This document shows, piece by piece, positions 35,290 to 47,746 of a DNA stretch of 64,000 bases (its first letter is position 1; every line of letters begins with the position of its first letter). Below the pieces are notes generated by a model. That model searched no databases and was not told the origin of the DNA. It saw only the letters and a list, made by a program, of their open reading frames with translations. This DNA is from Apostichopus japonicus (lineage: Eukaryota; Echinodermata; Holothuroidea; Aspidochirotida; Stichopodidae), in the NCBI RefSeq assembly GCF_037975245.1, contig NC_092567.1, forward strand, positions 11,315,376-11,379,375, written 5' to 3'. A program made the position numbers and the translations under genes.

Positions 35290-36600
35290 TGATTCTAAGA
35301 TGAAACCGTAGAATGTTATAAATCGTATTGAACAGGTCTGTTCTTGTAATTTCTGTGTAATTGTTCATCATAACACATAACAACAGTCGTAACAGTCCGT
35401 TTAACTGACCATGTATCTTACTGTAGCAGCTCCCTGGTTTTAACTGGTCACGTTTATGTTTTTAGTTGTTTCTGTTGGTGTGAGACGTGGGTCTTCCATA
35501 CATCATAATAACACTAACATATATGTAACATTAAATTGTTGGTCTTGATTCATGTAATTACTAATCAAAATAAATTTAACCATTGTATGTATGTATGTAT
35601 GTATGTATGTATATGTGATCTTCCTGCAAGCAGGAACTCGCGAAAGAAGCCATTGAGGCTTGTAGACTCGCAAGCTGACCGAAGCCAATCTCTCGGCACA
35701 CATCCATTTAACGTCCATGTCAGGAAGTTGTTATTGAACAACACCCTTGCCAGACGACACACATTGCTGTCGGCGGGGAATCGAACCGGGGATCTCATGA
35801 CTGGGAGACGCCGGCGTTAACCAGTAGGCTATACACTCCGCCTTATGGTACTTTGCGAATTGGTCAAATGCACAGGATAGTGATGGGGAAAATTTGAAGC
35901 AATTGGAACAGATGTATGTGGAATTCGACTCTAAAACATATTTTAAATTGATTTCTATACTTTCGTATTGTTTAATTCAAATAATGTTGAGAAGTAAGTC
36001 AATGCGTAAACGTTTTAATGAAATTAACTAAAACTGCATGCTTCGTAATATATTATAACGTTGACCAGTCCATATAATATTCACACATAACTGGATAGCC
36101 CTGCAACTAAGTAAAAGATCTAGGTAACTATGTTGTTTCAATCACATGACTGCTACTTATACTAGTGAGGTATTTATCGTTTAATCAGATTCAGACAATA
36201 TTTTGCCCCACAAATTTATTGTCATGTTTTATTTGTTTGTTTCCAAACCTTTAATATATCTGACTACTCTCATCTTTCCTGGTGTGATTTTGGTGAAATA
36301 AAGTAAAATTATGTTTTCAAGGTCCTTATCTTTCCTTTAACGGCCAAGTTTGTTACCAGCAGATTGTAGCAAAACAACACAAAATACAGAAGCTAGAAAT
36401 ATCCATTATAATATTCTTCCATTGTATTAAATCTTGCTAATAAATTAACTTTGTTGCTTTGAAAGCTTCAGGGGATTTGAAGGATCACTTGCTTAAATTA
36501 TTATTTATCCAGATTAGTGTATACGTGAGTGACATACGTGTGTGGGTCCAAGCAGGCTTATAGATATAATGAAAGGACGGGTCTGGTTTTTATTTGAAAT
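35290..36600. repeat. Non-coding tandem duplication, unit 1
   Basis: This unit matches 37290-37900 in order. Shared blocks are AAACCGTAGAATGTT, CAACAGTCGTAA, CTTACTGTAGC, GGTCTTCCAT, TGGATA-CCCTGCAACTAA, CCAGCAGATTGT-GCAAAA and AACAACACAAA. Unit 1 carries about 500 bp more, including a SINE. The 36500-36600 end (GTGGGTCCAAGCAGGCTT) matches 40530-40550. I see no protein-coding sequence in the shared parts. Confidence 0.8.
35584..35842 (-). mobile_element. tRNA-derived SINE
   Basis: Read on the minus strand, the element starts GGCGGAGTGTATAGCC. It has an A-box-like TAGCCTACTGGTTAACG and a B box GGTTCGATTCC at the expected spacing for RNA polymerase III. It continues with a body of about 150 bp and ends in a (TACA)n tail at 35584-35613. 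This is the standard layout of a tRNA-head SINE. Target duplications are not clear. It sits in one unit of a duplication and is absent from the other, so it inserted after that duplication or was lost from the other copy. Confidence 0.85.
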
Positions 36601-37284
36601 ATACATACTTAAGACGATTTTGTAGGAGTCAGGATCCGGGTTGGTGGGGGGGGGGGTTGGAGTGGAGTTGTTCCAACAACGGTATAGAGTGTCACTGATA
36701 ATCTGATTTAAATATTCATAATTTGTCATCGGCTAATTGTTTATTTTATCGATAATTATCTTCCAGTGTTAAGGATAGTTTATTGCCACACCCAGACCTT
36801 CCAGCCTTATTCATTACTTATTGCTAGTATCTAGGATTGGGTGGAGGGTTGGGGGCGCCAAATAATAGGGAAAAAACTTGCATAAACTTCTGTAACACAT
36901 GTATTCCAAACGTAGAAACAAACTTATAAAAATCTGGAAGTGAGCAGAAATACATATCTTTAAAATATATTTTTGTAATAAAATTATGTAAGTTAATCAT
37001 GAAATTTGGTATGATAATTAACAACTAAGCATATCATTTCAACATTTAGTAGAACACTAGTAGCGTGTATGACTTTGAAACAACATCATTGACATAACCG
37101 ACGCTTCTTAACGTTTCCAACATACTACTATTAATCCTCGTGAAACATTAGTATTATTCTTCTGAACCAAAACTTAGCTGTATTAAAAATCAATGACATT
37201 AACAAATATCTTAATCAAATAATATCTTCACCTAAGTGAATGTACTGAACATATCCCGCTTTTACGTCACCACCTCGATGTACA
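36601..37284. other. No gene seen
   Basis: A G run lies at 36649-36658. The sequence is otherwise AT-rich, with no supported exon. CACCTCGATGTACAT at 37268, at the start of unit 2, recurs at 40615. Confidence 0.4.
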
Positions 37285-37900
37285 TTAAATATTAAACCGT
37301 AGAATGTTGTCAATCATGTTGCACAGTTCTTGTTTATGTTCATTTAGTTTCTGGGCAAATGTTCATCACAGCACATACAACAGTCGTAAAAACAGTCCAT
37401 TTAGCCAACCCTGTAGCTTACTGTAGCTGCCCTTGCATATTTGTCTTTGTATAGCAGGCTCCCTTGATTTCACTGGTTATGTTCATTGTATTCGTTTTCT
37501 CTAGTGTTAGGAGAAGTTGGTCTTCCATTAACTAAAGCTGCATATTACGGTAGGCTACGTCATAGGTTGTAAATTGACCAAACTAAAAAAAAATATTCGC
37601 AGAATTATTGGATACCCTGCAACTAACTAAGATATTTAGATATGTTGTCACAATTACGTGACTGTTCATTATTAGTGAATTATTTGCCGTTTAACCAGAT
37701 TTAGACAATTTGTGTCCCACAAAGTTAGTGTCATAGATATTTGTTTGTTAAAAAACTTACTTTAATCTTCCCTGGTGGACTGAAGTAACATGTGTTCAAG
37801 TCCTTCTCATTCCTTTTAACGGTCAAGTTTGCTTCCAGCAGATTGTCGCAAAAACAACACAAAGTACAAAGTACACATTTTCTACTCTTTCTTCTAAGTT
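37285..37900. repeat. Non-coding tandem duplication, unit 2
   Basis: This is the partner of 35290-36600, without the SINE. The continuation of the unit (TAATGGGATTTGAGGGATC through GGGTCCAAGCAGGCTTTTAT) is found only at 40440-40580, so about 2.4 kb (38.0-40.4 kb) is inserted in this copy. Confidence 0.75.
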
Positions 37901-38188
37901 CAATTTTACTCAATTATTACCTCAAATTTATCAAGGTAAATGTTCCTGCGACGGTTCCACGTACAACCATGTGTATAATACATTAACTACCTGTAGTTTC
38001 TAGGTCAGAAATGAGGATGAACTGGTACTGTAACGGATGGTGACCGATGCGAAGCAGCACGATTCATTGTTGTTATTTGTATGGTTTTAAAGTCATACCA
38101 GAAACTGTTTTTTTATTGCCTATTATTTGTGTGTGGGGTGCATAGATAAACGAAATTGCTTTTGAACATCCAACTCACTGTTTTCCAG

Positions 38189-38272
38189 AATGCAATGGTG
38201 GACATTTTGGCGATTGATATACGTGAAGGAAGAAGTGATACGTTTAATGATAAAATGAAGGAAAGAAAATGA
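38189..38272 (+). CDS. Candidate alternative last exon
   Basis: An acceptor (CACTGTTTTCCAG) is followed by a phase-0 open frame of 27 codons, NAMVDILAIDIREGRSDTFN and onward to KERK, then TGA. A poly(A) signal AATAAA lies at 38316-38321, 44 bases after the stop. Exon 32766-32827 ends in phase 0, so it could splice here instead of to 43074 and give a shorter protein with a different C terminus. Short open frames are common in AT-rich DNA. The compact acceptor-frame-stop-signal layout is what raises it above background. Confidence 0.35.
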   Translation, partial: NAMVDILAIDIREGRSDTFNDKMKERK

Positions 38273-38329
38273 AGACTATTTTGTAATTTGTGAAAATATT
38301 ATATTCGTGGTTTGAAATAAACTTTAGAA

Positions 38330-40439
38330 GAAGGTCTTGCAAATATATTTTTAGTGGCACAAGATTCGCTCTGTGGAGTAAATCATTACCGATGACTCGG
38401 CGGAGCCGTGATTAAATCACTTTCTACGCACATTTACACAAGAAAACTATATTACCAGTCAGCATGTGGGAGCAATTATACTACTGCTTCGTTCTGTTTT
38501 CTAGATACCATAGTAACCAAAGAACTGGACACGTATTTTGTGACGCCGGCTGTAAACGGACACAATGTTGAAAAAGATCACGTACATGAATCTATTTTTT
38601 TGCGTCGCGGATATATATATATGCTAAGCCTTTGTCGTATATTGCTTTCTGCATTTTGTTAAAGAGCATTTATATGTGCAGTAGACAAAAAGGATTCTAG
38701 TCATTCTGTTTGAATAAACTTTACAGCAACGCAAAGAAGAAATAACTGAAGGGCTCTATTTCATTCTTTGGGGCAAGATATTAAGATTGTGTAAATTTCT
38801 GTTGGCTTTAACTAAAATACCTTAAGTGCAAGATACAATGGGTGTTCCATACGAATAGTGCATGTCTTCTCAATATAATAGGTATTGTCCAATCAAAACG
38901 CTTAAAGGAATAATTAGTTAACGGAAGAGCTGTTAATGTTGCAGATTATAATTATGGGGATTTTTAATCTAATTTTTTTTATACACTGTTATTGATGAAA
39001 GAATTATCCCTCGCAATCGAAATGGTAAAAGCAATGCTATAACTAAAATATCACGTTTGACGATGTCATAAGAGGGATTTGTCTGAAATACAGACTAAGC
39101 TGATTTACAGATACGACTGCCTGGTATAAAATACAACACATAGTCATATATATAGTATATTGCTATATGTATTCTGTTGCAGTCGATACGGGGGCTAAGA
39201 CATGTTCGTATACTTGGATGAAAGTGCTACAGTATGCATAGCTATAGAGACTTAACTAGTTTTGTTGAAATTCTAACTTTCAGATATTGACATAAAGATT
39301 CAGTTGTTTTTTTGTATACATTGTTGTAAACTGTGACAGATCAGTGAGTTATGGGACATTAGTATGTAATACAGGTTACGGTAGGTCAGAGCGTTAATCT
39401 AGGATATGATCTTCATTTTCCCGACACTCTTACATGTTGTCAAGTGTGTACCTCTGTCACGCTCACATTAAGTGTTAGAAAGTCCCCATGACGTTATTAC
39501 AAAGTCTTCATCAAGTTGTATTTTGTTGGTGCTAGAAATAAACTGTCCCTACTACTCTCTTTCAACGCCCTTTCATCTGATTTGGAAACATATTCATGTG
39601 TTCCTGAAGCATCCATATCTGTTGTTGTATTATGTTATTAATTTAACATGAAACGAAACCTTATAAAACTGTAAATGTTAGATAGACTTGTGCGCAAACG
39701 TAATCACACGTAGCACTTAATTATATTATTCTGATTCAGTAAACTTGAACCCAATTAAAGACGATCGGTCATAAAAATCCATGTATTGCCTAATTATCGT
39801 TATAGCATACTTTCTCTGGTTTAATGTGTAATATATAAATGAACATATTAAAGATGGAAAAGCATCTTCATAACAGATTCTAATGGCGGGGGGGGGGGGG
39901 GGCTAGGTCCAGAACTGAAGTAACGATAATTAAATATTGTGTTAATGTTCATTTGTCCAACGACGATGACTTATTTGTCCAGGATGGATGTATAGTCCAA
40001 TACAACGTATACGTCAGAAACCCTTGTTACTAGGTATGGTATAAATAATATGAGGTATGGTACAAATAAATGAAACTAAAGGAAGTCTCCCTTCCACGCT
40101 CGTACTCCAGCACTTTCATCCTATTTCCTAATTATTGTTGTCCTTCTTTCTCTGCATGTAGACTCCTATGTGCTCTCCTTATGGAAGTAATTGTCTTGTG
40201 AATCAATACAAATTCTCAATTTTGAAGTAGATAATATTCAGACAGACAAAAACATATAAAGCGAAATGAATCTATTGTGCTTCCAGTATCTCTCTTCCAA
40301 GCCGTCTCAGTCAAAAAAAAGTTTTATTGGTGAAAATATCGATGCATACTTTGCATCTCTAGAATCTTTACGTCCGACGTCACTGCACGCAGCAATACAA
40401 CAATCAGTAAATGTAACTCTGTTCTAGTAGTTTGAGTTG
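38330..40439. other. Non-coding; (G)n run
   Basis: The 84-codon open frame at 38408-38662 crosses a possible acceptor near 38503 but fits no neighbouring phase in the preferred model. A run of about 16 G lies at 39887-39902. No repeat family was recognised. Confidence 0.4.
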
Positions 40440-40728
40440 TAATGGGATTTGAGGGATCCCTATTGATTATATTTCATTATTTATTTCGATTAATGTATAT
40501 ATACGTGACTGATATGAATATATGTGGGTCCAAGCAGGCTTTTATATAAAAGGACGTATCTGGGTTAAACTTTAAAATAAGAAACAAATGGATTTTTTTA
40601 GGTAGGTTAAATCACCTCGATGTACTTTAACATACTAGAAAAATTAAAGGAGAGGTGATTACCTAAAAGTTTAACTAAAATATTAAATTTAAGGTTTTTA
40701 TTTCATTTTTAAGAAACGCAGGGATGTG

Positions 40729-41564
40729 CTCACGCTGGGCGGCACTGGGCGGCCCCGCACAGCATTACAAATTACCGCCCAGCACTGTCTTAAAAATTGT
40801 GAATCCCGCCCAGCACTATTTTCATCTAAAATCCCGACATTCCTAACAATATATTCAACATAAATTTTGCTTAGCCTATGTCAAAATCATACAGACTATT
40901 AATCAGTGGCGTAGGAAGGTACTTTTGAGTGGGGGGCTGAAGACTGATGGCCGGCCTGAGGGAGTGGTCTAAGGGGAGGGGGTGTCCCCCTCCCCTTTGG
41001 AATTGTTTGCATTTCCAGGTGGCCTCAGATGCAATTTGGTGCAATATAGCACACTTCAACACCCACTCCATTTTGTAAACTTAATTTTGTATTTTCACTT
41101 GGCCTTAGATGTAATTTGGTGCTCCAAATGAGATTTTTTTTCTCATTGGAAATGAAAAAGGGGTTTTCTGACTTGCGGAGCGGGGGGGGGGGCGGAATGA
41201 TACTTCCGCCCTCCACATTTTTCACTGGGGGGATGGCGCCCCCAGCCCCCCCCCGGTTCCTAGGCCCTTGCTATTAATGCATCAGTTACGCATGCGAGAA
41301 ACATTACTCACGGCTCCCAATCGGTCCCTTGCAAAATCTCTTTGAAACAAAATAATAACTTTTACCAGGTACGTAATATATTTCACTAAAAAAAAATGTA
41401 TATTGTAATCAAAACTAGTACATGTGTATGTGCTTAAAAGTGCCAGCATTTGGCATCTGAGCTCCTTCAAAATTCGAAGGGGGACAGCCCCTTTCCCCTT
41501 AGACCCCTCCCACAGGACGGCGATCAGTATACCCGGCACTCAGGAAATCCTGGGCACATCCCTG
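40729..41564. mobile_element. DNA transposon interrupted by another element
   Basis: The left end CAGGGATGTGCTCACG at 40729 matches the inverse of the right end, CAGGGATGTGCCCAGG, ending at 41564. Both borders abut GAAACG (40723-40728 and 41565-41570), a 6-bp duplication. An 8-bp match is absent, so this is either a superfamily with 6-bp duplications or a hAT with a mutated site. The left end contains four GCCCAGCACT or GGGCGGCACT-like words. The element at 40904-41270 is inserted inside it. Confidence 0.65.
40904..41270. mobile_element. Non-autonomous hAT element (copy A, 367 bp)
   Basis: The ends CAGTGGCGTAGGAAGG and (inverse) CAAGGGCCTAGGAACCGG are flanked by an exact 8-bp duplication CTATTAAT (40896-40903, 41271-41278). 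The interior closely matches the second copy at 56089-56433, including CTTGCGGAGCGGGGG and GGGATGGCGCCCCCAGCC. There is no coding sequence. Two well-matched copies suggest fairly recent activity. Confidence 0.93.
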
Positions 41565-41570
41565 GAAACG

Positions 41571-42694
41571 TCTTTTTTTTTACCATCCTCTGTAAGTACA
41601 GTACTATGAATAATCAGCAGCATTATGATACAACAAAAGTGAACAGTGAATCTGAACTAATAGTGGTCTTAAAATATTTGTAGTATTTCTTTCGTATTTT
41701 GAATAACGGCTAAATAAAATTTTAAAAATAGTATCTCTAAGGAGTCTGGGTCGGAGTGGGAGGAGAGGGGTGGGGGTGTTGAAAGTACCTAGTAATGTGG
41801 TTGATTTTGTACAATTTAACACCCGGCAAATTGACTAATGTTTTATCTTCATGATTATATTCAAGTGCTGACGATAATATAATGCAACATCCGGGCCTTG
41901 TATTCTCACATGGTCCGTATTGTTATTAATATACTTTTTCCATCAGAATCATTCAATATGTCTATATCATATAGTATAAGAAACACTCTGATGTAGTTGA
42001 GTCCATTTACGTCCTGATTCCGAGCCTAGTGCGAGACCACTTGGTTCGGGTATGGTACTCTCGAGTCCGAACAGCGTTCTATAGAGTATATGAGCAAACC
42101 AAGTCCGAGTCCATCTAATATATAGAGACACAGCAATGAAGAGCTAACGCGGTTTCTGCCTATACTGGTCTAATAGACACGCAGGGAGTATCGGTTAAAT
42201 AAACTAACTCTAAATATTCCTTAATTTACAGACCGTCGCTTCCTGGTCTAAATGTTCCTAGCCCAACGTTGAACAAAGAGAGTCAAATATAAGAAAACTG
42301 ATTATGTGTGCATGTACAAATTACCAATTAAACATACACACATACAGGGTATATTTAAAAAGAAAAAATCGGTGCAGGGTTTATTATATTTCATGGTATT
42401 TTTTAATGAGACTAGACTAGTCTATTTAATTTTACCCTTGTGTCTCTTATTTTTTGTGTTCATCATACAACTAAATTTCCCAAACTTTCATGGCTATCTC
42501 TACATGAACAACAAAACGATATAAACAGAATATCTTAGACGAATGGGGATGTGGGGGGGGGGGGGAAATATGATGCTTTGTGGGCTAACCAATATTTTGC
42601 TTTATTTTTGCAATTACATCGATACATCCACGATGTTCTGGAGTCCATTTTGAATACTGCCATCTTTTCCCTTCTTGTGAGAAGTTCATCATTA
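41571..42694. other. No gene seen
   Basis: A G-rich segment lies at 41738-41779 and a run of about 13 G at 42553-42566. The minus-strand frame 41604-41822 follows an excellent pyrimidine tract (41741-41780 read on minus) and could be a terminal exon, but two frames are open and neither looks like a known protein. Confidence 0.35.
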
Positions 42695-42820
42695 TGACGT
42701 CACTCAGTGTCCGATGACGTCACTCGGTGTTTGATGACGTCACGCAGTGTTTGATGACGTCACTCAGTGTTTTAATGACGTCACTCAGTGTTTGATGACG
42801 TCACTCAGTGTTTGATGACG
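42695..42820. promoter_or_regulatory. Array of six perfect CRE sites, 20-bp period
   Basis: TGACGTCA occurs exactly at 42695, 42715, 42735, 42755, 42776 and 42796. A seventh, broken copy (TGACGGGT) is at 42816. The unit is GATGACGTCACTCAGTGTTT with few variants. TGACGTCA is the palindromic cAMP-response element bound by CREB/ATF bZIP factors. The array lies 270 bp upstream of exon 43074 in an intron, so it could be an enhancer, an internal promoter or simply a minisatellite. Confidence 0.7.
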
Positions 42821-43073
42821 GGTTTTAAGCTAACTATGTCTTCCATATAAAGCTGATGTGTATACTCATGTTATTAAGTCAGAGCATTTTTCATTGACGG
42901 GTTTGGCTCCTTTATTGACTTTGTATATGTGCGTTTACCTGCCAGGAATCGTTTACTGTGATATTTGTGAAGATGTATCATTCTAACTTATATATCTTTT
43001 GCTTCGCCATATTATATTTTCCTGAAATTCCATTTCAAAATCTCACGAAATGTAATATTTCTCTTCCTTTCAG

Positions 43074-43109
43074 GCCTGTGACGATGGGGGCAATCTACCA
43101 GGAGAAGAG
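43074..43109 (+). CDS. Internal 36-nt exon of the plus-strand gene
   Basis: The acceptor TCTTCCTTTCAG and the donor GAAGAG|GTAAGAG are both strong. The 12 codons read ACDDGGNLPGEE in phase 0 on both sides. A 36-base, phase-symmetric exon could be skipped without changing frame. It connects exon 32766-32827 to the terminal coding exon at 47747. The short acidic, glycine-rich sequence gives no family clue. Confidence 0.6.
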
Positions 43110-43924
43110 GTAAGAGAGACACAGATTCATGGTCATGTAAATTATTAACGGTAATTTTAATAACAGACAAAGAGGTATTACTAAATGTGAAAAAAAATAA
43201 GACAAAGGAGTATTATATATTGTTTCTCATCGGGGGAAAGATGTATAATTATCGTGTATCGAACAGGGAATTCAGATAGGGCAGTTACAAGTTTATACCT
43301 CGTAATGATGATAGCACCGTTCTCAATGTCAAGTTTAGATGCGGCCTAAATAATCTTACTTCCGCTCACACAGTCAAAGTAATGCTAAACTAAGAAACGG
43401 ATAGACTTTAAAATAAGTTTAGTCCGGTGTTATGGTGTGTAACAAGCCTCAAACAATATTGGAAAATAACTTTTAAACTGTCAATCCCCTCCCGCCGGCA
43501 GATGCTTCATGATTATTTTATTTCACTCTGCTGTAGTGCATATCATAATTCGTTATCAATACCAAAAGTATCAAAGAAGATATTTATAAATTTCTTGTAG
43601 AAAATTCTTTGTTTATTAATTTTTACGTGAATTTTTTTTTACAGTTTATTAACCGTGAAAGGAACTGATAAAAAAAAAAACATTTGGAATTTCACTTTTA
43701 TAGGGTAACAGTTTTCTCTACACACAAAGGGCTAACTGTAGAAGTCTATACTCAAATCTTCCATAAATCTCTACTCCGGTATTCTTTAATATAATAAAAT
43801 CATTAGAATCATTCCCTGGGGTCGGGGAGGGGTTGGGAATGTTTTAGGAGGGTATCCGTTGGGTTATAGCATTGAGTATCATTGTGAAACGGGGCATACA
43901 CTGTGTCATAAAATCACTACCTCA

Positions 43925-43956
43925 GAGCAGGGAGTTGTTATAACAACTCCCTGCTC
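43925..43956. repeat. Perfect 32-bp palindrome
   Basis: GAGCAGGGAGTTGTTA is followed directly by its exact reverse complement with no spacer. It could extrude as a cruciform. No other feature is attached. Confidence 0.95.
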
Positions 43957-44764
43957 AGAGCGAACTGTTGTTATATGACATATAAGGAAACTAGTAAAAA
44001 ATGAACGGTTGATGTTTTAGTGACTGAGTGATGACGTCATACAGTAATCCATTACAGAGTGGATTAAAAGGAGGAGGGGTGAATCAAGTAAGTTCCAGTT
44101 CGGGTCCGTTTATATAAAAGACATGAACACAACGGTGTAGGTAGCTAACGACACTATAGTGATTTAAGTTGAAGCTGCGTGTATGAAAGTTGAATTTCTT
44201 CCAACATAAACTTAAAAAAAGGAAAATTATTGAGCAATATACTTCCCAAATGTGTGTCTGTTCAAAGCCTCAAGTAAGATTTCGAGATGGTTTAAGACGA
44301 TTCATATCCCAATTAATTGATTATTTATTAGCACATCATGTTACAGTAATATTTTTTTACGGTAGTTTTTATTCTTTTTTCTTTCTTCTTGCAATAGGGA
44401 AGCTAATTTCTGAATATTGTACCAAACCTTTCTAATGTTAGTCAAAATGGTGACACAAACAGGTGACACATATAACACCAACTATGGAGGTTCCATTTTT
44501 TTTTAAATTCAATTTGTTACATTATATATCTGACTTAGGCCTATCCAGCTAACAAATAATGATCTTATAGGCGTTTAGTATAATGTCAAGGTTTGTTCAG
44601 AAAGAACATAAAAGCTGATTTCAAGGCACGTGTTATCTTTCTTCGTAGGGCTCATTTTAATTATTTGCAAATACTACGTTACAGTACAAGTGCAGCTAAG
44701 GTGTATTAATGCTACATTAGCATTGTATATACATTGTAATAAGGGAAATTGTGTGTGTACTCAC

Positions 44765-44850
44765 CATGCAGGCGACGGATGAGTTGGCGTGATGAAGTAT
44801 TTCTTCTGGAAGGCAGATAACTAGCGTCTCGTAGTTCCATTGTTTCAAGG
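44765..44850 (-). CDS. Exon of an unidentified minus-strand gene
   Basis: On the minus strand the acceptor CCTCCCTCCCACAG and the donor CTGCATG|GTGAGTAC are both excellent, enclosing 86 bases. After two bases completing a split codon the frame reads LKQWNYETLVICLPEEIL, then HHANSSVACM, ending in phase 0. A second frame (METLRDASY-like start at an internal ATG) is also open, so the choice is not certain. An upstream minus-strand ATGAAAG|GTAATC at 45249-45243 would join in phase and supply a start (MKALKQW). No family is recognised. Confidence 0.5.
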
Positions 44851-45242
44851 CTGTGGGAGGGAGGATTCGTCCGACTAAGTTGTTTAAAACTAGAGTATGT
44901 TAACCAAAGTTAGATGAAAAAGTTAAATTAACAACACCTCATCCCTCTTCATGGACGTCTTTTATCCACCAACTTTCTTCGGCGAAGTTAAGAAGTCACT
45001 CATAATTAAAATCGTTGTAATACATCTTGACATATAGGGTCTGTAGAAATATTGGGTCAAACGGTAAGGTGTTACCATGGAGATACAGGAACATTATTAA
45101 TTAATTACCTAGATCTATAGCTATTTTCATGTTAATGGGTAAAGGAAGCAAATTGCCCTTGGATGTCGAACATTAACCCGTCAAAACGTTAACAATACTT
45201 ACATAAACAGCGGTCAGTTTAACCCTTCATCGTCCGGATTAC

Positions 45243-45249
45243 CTTTCAT
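45243..45249 (-). CDS. Possible first coding exon (ATG AAA G)
   Basis: On the minus strand AAAATGAAAG is followed by GTAATC. Splicing here gives phase 1, which the 44765-44850 exon needs. It rests only on phase agreement and a moderate donor. The 5' boundary of the exon is not visible. Confidence 0.2.
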
Positions 45250-46247
45250 TTTGAATTATGAAACGCTAAACTGATACTCTACAGAAACTAACAATATAGT
45301 AAGAAATAAAAGTAGGTAATTCGTGTTTTACGTGACATTCATTTTAATTAATTACGAGACTCATATGGTTAACACTGGATTCACGTTAATAGTAAAGTCA
45401 AAACAATAGAGCGAAAAATGAGCATATAAAACATATATCTGTCAATAATTTGCATCACGTGACACCAAACGTGTTTGCAGTTCGTATTTTCTACAATGTG
45501 GTACAGCTTCAAAGTATCTTTATATCTCGTTCATCGTTCCGGACTTGTAAGAAAGTAATCTGGCTTTCAATTTCTTGTTTTGAGAGAGTTTTAACTTTGA
45601 TCCTCTTTGTCCACAAAACAAATCGTTGTCTCTTCTTCACTCACTATTACTATCTCTTCAATTTCTCCAATCTCTCCCATCTCTCTCATCCCTCTCAAAA
45701 ACAAAACGAGATCAAGTCTAACTGTTACTATAGCCCTACTATACCAGCAACCTAACAGGTTCCTAGGCAATGGTACCATGGTAAACAGAGATGCCCGGAT
45801 GCTACGGGAAGGGCACAGGAGTCTATTATGATCGCGAATTATTTTTCGGAACAGTGATTTTCTATCACTATAGTTGTGTATATTTTCGCATTGGGGTCTC
45901 GGGATGCATCAAATAGTTTTAAAACTTAATTTCAGGAGATTTTAAGGCTTCGTAGGTACAATGTCTCCGGGTCCAACAAGACAACTGACCATGTGTATTA
46001 AGCAAGCTCGTGACCGTGGGAACATTCACAGGATAGCGCTTTCAGCACCCCTGAACATCGGTTTGAGCCCGCCCCTGCCCCCTCCCTTTCCCTTCCAACG
46101 CTCATCTCTAACATGGTGTTATTGGGACGATTATTTATACTGGTTGATTAAATTATCGTTTTGGAAAATAACGTAACGCCAGCAAGAAAGACTCTGTCTT
46201 TCGCATTTAACACTTAAACTGTTAATAGTATTCCGCACTATAATATG

Positions 46248-46463
<216 letters not shown>

Positions 46464-46499
46464 GCATAATTAACTCCTTTACTGTTAATAGCTTTCCAC

Positions 46500-47746
46500 T
46501 GAAGATAAACTATGCTAATGATAACACAAGTTCCGTCAAAACAAAACATAAAGCAGAACCCAGTCTAGCATGGTCTAGAGAATCAACTAAAATAACTATC
46601 CAGTTAGATGTCAATAATGATAAATTCAGGGAATTTCCTTTAAAGGTATAACAGTATGAACGTCAAATAGTGACACGGCCTATCCAACATTTTACTTAAC
46701 TTTTAGACGAAATGTTTCGATTGGCTTCAAATTTCTAGAAGAAGAAGGGAGAGGGGTTGGTCCAGCTGGAAATATATAAACCACATTTATGGATCAAACT
46801 GGTTACTATCAGAAATGGGGTACACTGGCCATTTTAACCAGCTCCTGAATTCTCACCTTTGTATTGCATAATAACGTGAGCCAATGTCCAATTTGATTTG
46901 GCTCCTACATTTGTGAATTCTTAAGAAAAGCACACGATGAGAGCTGAGTGACCTGGATATTGTTCGGTAACGATTACGTTAATGTTTGAAGGAATTGTCG
47001 AACTTTCATAACAAAGAGAATGTTAAACTTTGCAACTTAATTGAAAATGGCTACTCAGCTAGAAGGGATCAGCTTATAAACAGGACGGAACATTTCCCTG
47101 CATCGCACCAATGTTAGATAGTACATTGGGTTGCATCGATTGAGTCATCGTTATATCAATGGGAAATCCCCTGGATAGGGTCATTTGATGGTTACCGGCA
47201 GGGAAGAGGATGGGGTGTGGAGATAATTGAACTGATTCTTGTACAGGAATCCTGTTTTACACATAAACTTTTTTTTATAGATTGGGAAAGGATTATAACC
47301 TCGTGCTATGAGTCAATATGGGTTGACTGATGTTATTCATATACATACTTTTTTGGAATATTTCAAGCAAACAGTAGAACATTTTTATAGAATCCAATCT
47401 TCACAAATCCTTTCGAGCATGGAATCAGAGCGACCACATCATAGGTGACCATGGTTTCATGGATTAAGCCTTCATGTGCATATCATGTTTAGTACTACAA
47501 TATTCGCAGGACGTACTCGTTAGGAATCCCTAAAATGATAACTGAAATAATAATAATGAACAGGACAACAAGTTCCAAGACATTTGAAACATGCAAATTT
47601 TAATGTAACGTGACTCGATTGATCTGAAATAACACTTTTAATATGGATGCATATGATGATTTACAACATTTAATTATATACTGCATTGTCTTTGTTTCTC
47701 TGTTACCTTATACATATTAATTACTTATATTTTTCTTCTTGTTTAG
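46500..47746. other. No gene seen; intron of the plus-strand gene
   Basis: The interval is AT-rich and has no recognised repeat. It lies between exons 43074 and 47747 of the plus-strand model. Confidence 0.4.

Noticed and set aside
35765-35842. A functional tRNA gene
   Set aside because: The A and B boxes are followed by a SINE body and a short tandem tail, and a complete cloverleaf with acceptor pairing is not evident. It is a tRNA-derived SINE.
38408-38662. 84-codon frame with an internal acceptor near 38503
   Set aside because: Its phase does not fit the neighbouring exons in the preferred model, and it lies just beyond a better terminal-exon candidate with its own poly(A) signal.
42695-42820. 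CRISPR-like regular repeats
   Set aside because: The 20-bp units are contiguous, with no unique spacers, in a eukaryotic intron-like context. It is a minisatellite of CREs.
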